DNA of 64,000 bases from Mucilaginibacter agri (GTDB lineage: Bacteria; Bacteroidota; Bacteroidia; Sphingobacteriales; Sphingobacteriaceae), in the NCBI RefSeq assembly GCF_009928685.1, contig NZ_WWEO01000042.1, forward strand, positions 586,322 to 650,321. Direction: 5' to 3'. The notes under the pieces were generated by a model. It ran no database searches, was not told the origin of the DNA, and saw nothing but the letters and a program-made list of their open reading frames with translations. This document shows positions 61,159 through 64,000 of this stretch, one piece after another. A program made the translations under genes and the position numbers. Numbering within the stretch: position 1 is the stretch's first letter; each line of letters starts with the position of its first letter.

Positions 61159-64000
61159 ATGAAAAAAATTTTACTCTTTTTATTGGTTTTAGTCGGAACT
61201 ATAAATGCGTATGCACAAAGCATAACATTTTCAGATGCATTTGAGTCCAATATTGTGATGACGAGGCTTTCGGTTCAGGATGGCACCGGACGCTACATAT
61301 ATTCAACTTACCCTGCAATGTCTGCAAGCGCCTATGATGCTATTTACCAAACCCGGTGGAATACGTCTTTAAACCGCTGGGAAATAATTTTCGGGGCGAG
61401 CGGCGTTGGGCCAGCACCAACTTATACATTGATTACTCCGGACGTTGAGTGGTATGCGTCTGGTAGTGGATCGCCATATCCGCCCGATCTAACTTCTGGT
61501 AACTGGCAGGCAGGACCTTGGGGCGGTGGGACTTTGATACTGACCTCCGCCTCGGGGCAGTTGTCCGGTTCAACAGTTGCACCTACAGTTACAACCGGGG
61601 CCAGTTCTGGTATAACCAGCTCGACGGCTACATTAGTTGGTAATGTTTCTTCAGATGGTGGTGCTTCGGTTACCGAAAAAGGTATAGTATATAGTACTTC
61701 GGCCAATCCAACAACATCAGATTCGAAAGTAACAAATGGTACTGGCACGGGCGCAATAAGCGTTAATGTGAGCAGTTTAGCTGCGGGTACCACTTATCAT
61801 TATAGAGCTTACGCCATTAACAGCGTTGGTACCTCGTACGGAACTGATGCAAGTTTTACAACCAGTGCTGCAGCGGTAACCGTTTCCAGCGTTACCAGAC
61901 TTGAGGGCACGCCAACAAACACGGGCAATGTGAGTTTTAATGCGGTTTTCAGCGGCAGTGTTACCGGCGTAACCGCATCGTCTTTCAGCCTGACAACCAC
62001 AGGTACTTTAACAGCAGCAGCGATCTCAGCAGTAAGTGGCAGCGGTACAACTTACACAGTTACCGTTAATACCGGCATAGGAGATGGTACTCTAAGACTA
62101 AATGTGACAGGCATAGGTGTGAGTCCGACAATTTCTAACATCCCATATACAGCAGGAGAAGTTTATACTATTGATAAAACCTTACCAACAATATCCATTA
62201 CCGGTAATCCTCCATCCATTACCAATTCATCCAGTGCAACCTTTACGTTTACAGGTACCGACGCTTCGGGCATCGCTTCTTATCAGTCGAGCCTCGATGG
62301 AGGTCCTTATAACACATCAACGTCTCCTATATCTTTTATCGGTTTAGCTGCAGGCGCACATACCTTCAGTCTCAGATCTGTAGATATGGCGGGTAACACG
62401 TCACTGCCAGCAAGCTACACCTGGACAATTGATGAAACATCCCCGACGCTAACAATCACCAGCAGTGCCGGGGCTTCAGGTGGCACAACCAGTATATCAC
62501 CAATTCCGTTTACTGCTACTTTCTCCGAATCGGTAACCGGATTTACAGCAGCAGATTTAGTTATATCTAACGGAACGGCAAGTGGATTTAGCGGGAGTGG
62601 CACTACTTATGCTTTTAATGTAACCCCATCGGCGAGCGGTGCAGTAACCGTTAATATACCTGCAGCTGTTGCGCAGGATGCTGCCGGAAACAACAATGCT
62701 GCTGCCACGCAATTTTCTATATCGTACGTTACCGCACCCACAGTTACTACCGGAGCAAGTTCAAGCATAACCAGTTCGGGTGCCACCTTAGCGGGTAATG
62801 TTTCTTCAGATGGCAGCGCTTCGGTTACCGAAAAGGGTGTTGTTTATAGTACGTCAGCCAATCCGACAATTTCAGATTTGAAAGCAACAAATGGTACGGG
62901 CACCGGCGCCATAAGTGTTGGCGTTAGCGGTCTGGCTGCCAGTACCACTTATCATTATAGGGCTTATGCCACTAACAGCGTTGGTACCTCTTATGGTGCT
63001 GATGCAAGTTTTACAACAAGTGCAGCAGCTGCTTCTATTACTACAACAGGTAGCTTTACCGTGTTAACTACCACTTATGGTGCCGCATCAAGCGGGAGCA
63101 GCATTAGCGTTACGGGTACCGGGCTTAGCGCTGGTATTACCGTTACGCCTTCGAATCCAGCTTTTGAAGTAAGTAGCGATGGAACAACTTATTCTTCAGG
63201 TTTTACAGCAGGTAGTTCGGGCACGGTGTCACTTACGCTTTATGTTCGGCTAAAATCAACTGCATCAGCGGGTTCGTATAATGCTGGCGGCGTGGGTTTG
63301 AGTTCGGGCGCTGTAAATCAAACGGTAAATATACCAACAAGTATGGTAAGCCCGGCACCACTAACGATCGCGGCAAATAATCAAACAAAAGTTTACGGCG
63401 CAGCTGTGCCAACTTTAGTAGCCAGTTATACCGGTTTTGTAAATGGTGACACCCCGGCAAGTTTAACCATAGTACCAACTTTATCAACAACAGCAACCCC
63501 GGCCTCATCAGTAGCAGGTAGTCCTTACGCGATTACTGCAAGTGGCGCTGTGGATGCCAATTACACAATCACTTATGTGGCGGGTACCCTAACGGTAACA
63601 CCTGCTTCACTGACGATTACTGCAAATAACAAAATAAAAGTTTATGGTGCAGCTGTGCCGATCCTTACAGCCAGTTACACTGGTTTCGTAAATGGAGATA
63701 CTCCATTAAGTTTGACTACATCGCCAATTTTATCAACAACAGCAACCCCGGCCTCATCAGTAGCAGGTAGTCCTTACGCGATCACGGCAAGCGGTGCAGT
63801 GAATGCCAATTACACAATCAGTTATGTGCCGGGTGCCCTAACGGTAACACCTGCTTCACTGATGATTACCGCAGATAATCAAACGAAAGTTTACGGGGCG
63901 GCTGTGCCAGCGCTTACAGCTAGTTACGCTGGTTTTGTGAATGGAGATACTCCAATAAGTTTGAATACATTACCAACATTATCAACAACAGCAACCTCAG
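61159..64000 (+). CDS. Large secreted repeat adhesin with Ig-like and MBG domains (partial)
   Basis: An open frame from ATG 61159 to the window edge (947 codons, no stop). A signal peptide (MKKILLFLLVLVGTINAYAQ) is followed by a short unique domain to about residue 135. Two fibronectin/Ig-like units starting TVTTGASS occur about 385 residues apart (near 61579 and 62734), with cadherin/Big-like domains between (SVTRLEGTPTN, SVTGFTAADLVISNGTA). From 63352 three or more MBG repeats of exactly 83 residues begin (LTITAN, KVYGAAVP, YTGFVNGDTP, SSVAGSPYAITASGAV). Such proteins usually end in a type IX secretion or gliding C-terminal domain, beyond the window. Probably surface-exposed. Confidence 0.88.
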   Translation, partial: MKKILLFLLVLVGTINAYAQSITFSDAFESNIVMTRLSVQDGTGRYIYSTYPAMSASAYDAIYQTRWNTSLNRWEIIFGASGVGPAPTYTLITPDVEWYASGSGSPYPPDLTSGNWQAGPWGGGTLILTSASGQLSGSTVAPTVTTGASSGITSSTATLVGNVSSDGGASVTEKGIVYSTSANPTTSDSKVTNGTGTGAISVNVSSLAAGTTYHYRAYAINSVGTSYGTDASFTTSAAAVTVSSVTRLEGTPTNTGNVSFNAVFSGSVTGVTASSFSLTTTGTLTAAAISAVSGSGTTYTVTVNTGIGDGTLRLNVTGIGVSPTISNIPYTAGEVYTIDKTLPTISITGNPPSITNSSSATFTFTGTDASGIASYQSSLDGGPYNTSTSPISFIGLAAGAHTFSLRSVDMAGNTSLPASYTWTIDETSPTLTITSSAGASGGTTSISPIPFTATFSESVTGFTAADLVISNGTASGFSGSGTTYAFNVTPSASGAVTVNIPAAVAQDAAGNNNAAATQFSISYVTAPTVTTGASSSITSSGATLAGNVSSDGSASVTEKGVVYSTSANPTISDLKATNGTGTGAISVGVSGLAASTTYHYRAYATNSVGTSYGADASFTTSAAAASITTTGSFTVLTTTYGAASSGSSISVTGTGLSAGITVTPSNPAFEVSSDGTTYSSGFTAGSSGTVSLTLYVRLKSTASAGSYNAGGVGLSSGAVNQTVNIPTSMVSPAPLTIAANNQTKVYGAAVPTLVASYTGFVNGDTPASLTIVPTLSTTATPASSVAGSPYAITASGAVDANYTITYVAGTLTVTPASLTITANNKIKVYGAAVPILTASYTGFVNGDTPLSLTTSPILSTTATPASSVAGSPYAITASGAVNANYTISYVPGALTVTPASLMITADNQTKVYGAAVPALTASYAGFVNGDTPISLNTLPTLSTTATS
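63352..64000 (+). repeat. Tandem 249-bp MBG repeat array
   Basis: Units start at 63352, 63601 and 63850 with an exact period of 249 bp. A stretch of more than 50 bp (TTATCAACAACAGCAACCCC and on through AGTCCTTACGCGAT) is identical between units 1 and 2 (from 63481 and 63730) and begins again at 63979. Near-identity at DNA level points to recent duplication or gene conversion. Confidence 0.9.

Overview
The window reads as chromosomal DNA of a Bacteroidota bacterium, most likely a Sphingobacteriaceae member (Mucilaginibacter- or Pedobacter-like; this placement is inference). The reasons are: promoters of the TTG-N19/20-TAnnTTTG type (clearest in front of the tRNA-Gly gene and of a 31-residue peptide gene), a eukaryote-like class Ia ribonucleotide reductase, a SdhCAB complex with a single ~220-residue membrane subunit, a B1 metallo-beta-lactamase, GH109, and degenerate intergenic repeats. 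No phage, plasmid, CRISPR or transposase gene is visible.

Layout. 0.2-5.2 kb: a class A beta-lactamase-like serine hydrolase, then nrdB-nrdA behind a long leader that looks structured. 5.5-16.3 kb: cupin protein, an unknown protein, polyprenyl synthase with rnr, a PolB-like exonuclease, a GT2 glycosyltransferase, a B1 metallo-beta-lactamase, topA and mnmA. 16.5-21.4 kb: a tiny membrane peptide with its own promoter and terminator, a D-amino-acid/dipeptide operon (RidA, D-threonine aldolase/D-serine dehydratase-like enzyme, M19 dipeptidase), then a GDSL esterase and a secreted EEP hydrolase. 21.6-25.3 kb: an MFS efflux pump with its TetR regulator and visible operator, plus small unknown proteins. 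25.6-28.1 kb: an N-acetylhexosamine-kinase-like gene divergent from a GH109 N-acetylgalactosaminidase. 28.4-34.8 kb: an operon of porin, DASS dicarboxylate transporter, sdhC-sdhA-sdhB and a tautomerase, which links uptake of C4-dicarboxylates to their oxidation.

34.8-45.8 kb: GMC oxidoreductase with a gluconate-dehydrogenase subunit-3 partner, a beta-helix lipoprotein, a DoxX-like membrane protein, a META lipoprotein, an SDR epimerase, an M28 peptidase, MarR with a perfect palindromic operator, a flavin reductase, a 51-residue lmo0937-type peptide, an NlpC/P60 lipoprotein and a proline-iminopeptidase-like lipoprotein. 45.9-49.9 kb: an unusual pair, a membrane-anchored trypsin-fold protease and an 828-residue exported protein. 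50.2-54.9 kb: a small wHTH-like protein, tRNA-Gly(GCC), an Omp85-like outer membrane protein, a hybrid histidine kinase and a second DoxX-like protein.

55.2-64.0 kb is the most unusual stretch: a cytosolic-type amidase_2/SH3 protein, an orphan APS kinase, a PAPS sulfotransferase-like protein, an Asp/Asn beta-hydroxylase, a formyltransferase, three tandem phage-tail-collar (MdpB-type) proteins, and a giant secreted adhesin with Ig-like and MBG repeats that runs off the right edge. I read it as a candidate surface or tail-fibre-like system with dedicated modification enzymes; this is inference from gene content and spacing.

A second cross-cutting observation is a family of degenerate tandem repeats with a strict 7-bp period. 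They lie at the 3' ends of genes at four places, twice as inverted pairs that can fold into large hairpins and that run into the stop codon and last sense codons of the adjacent gene.
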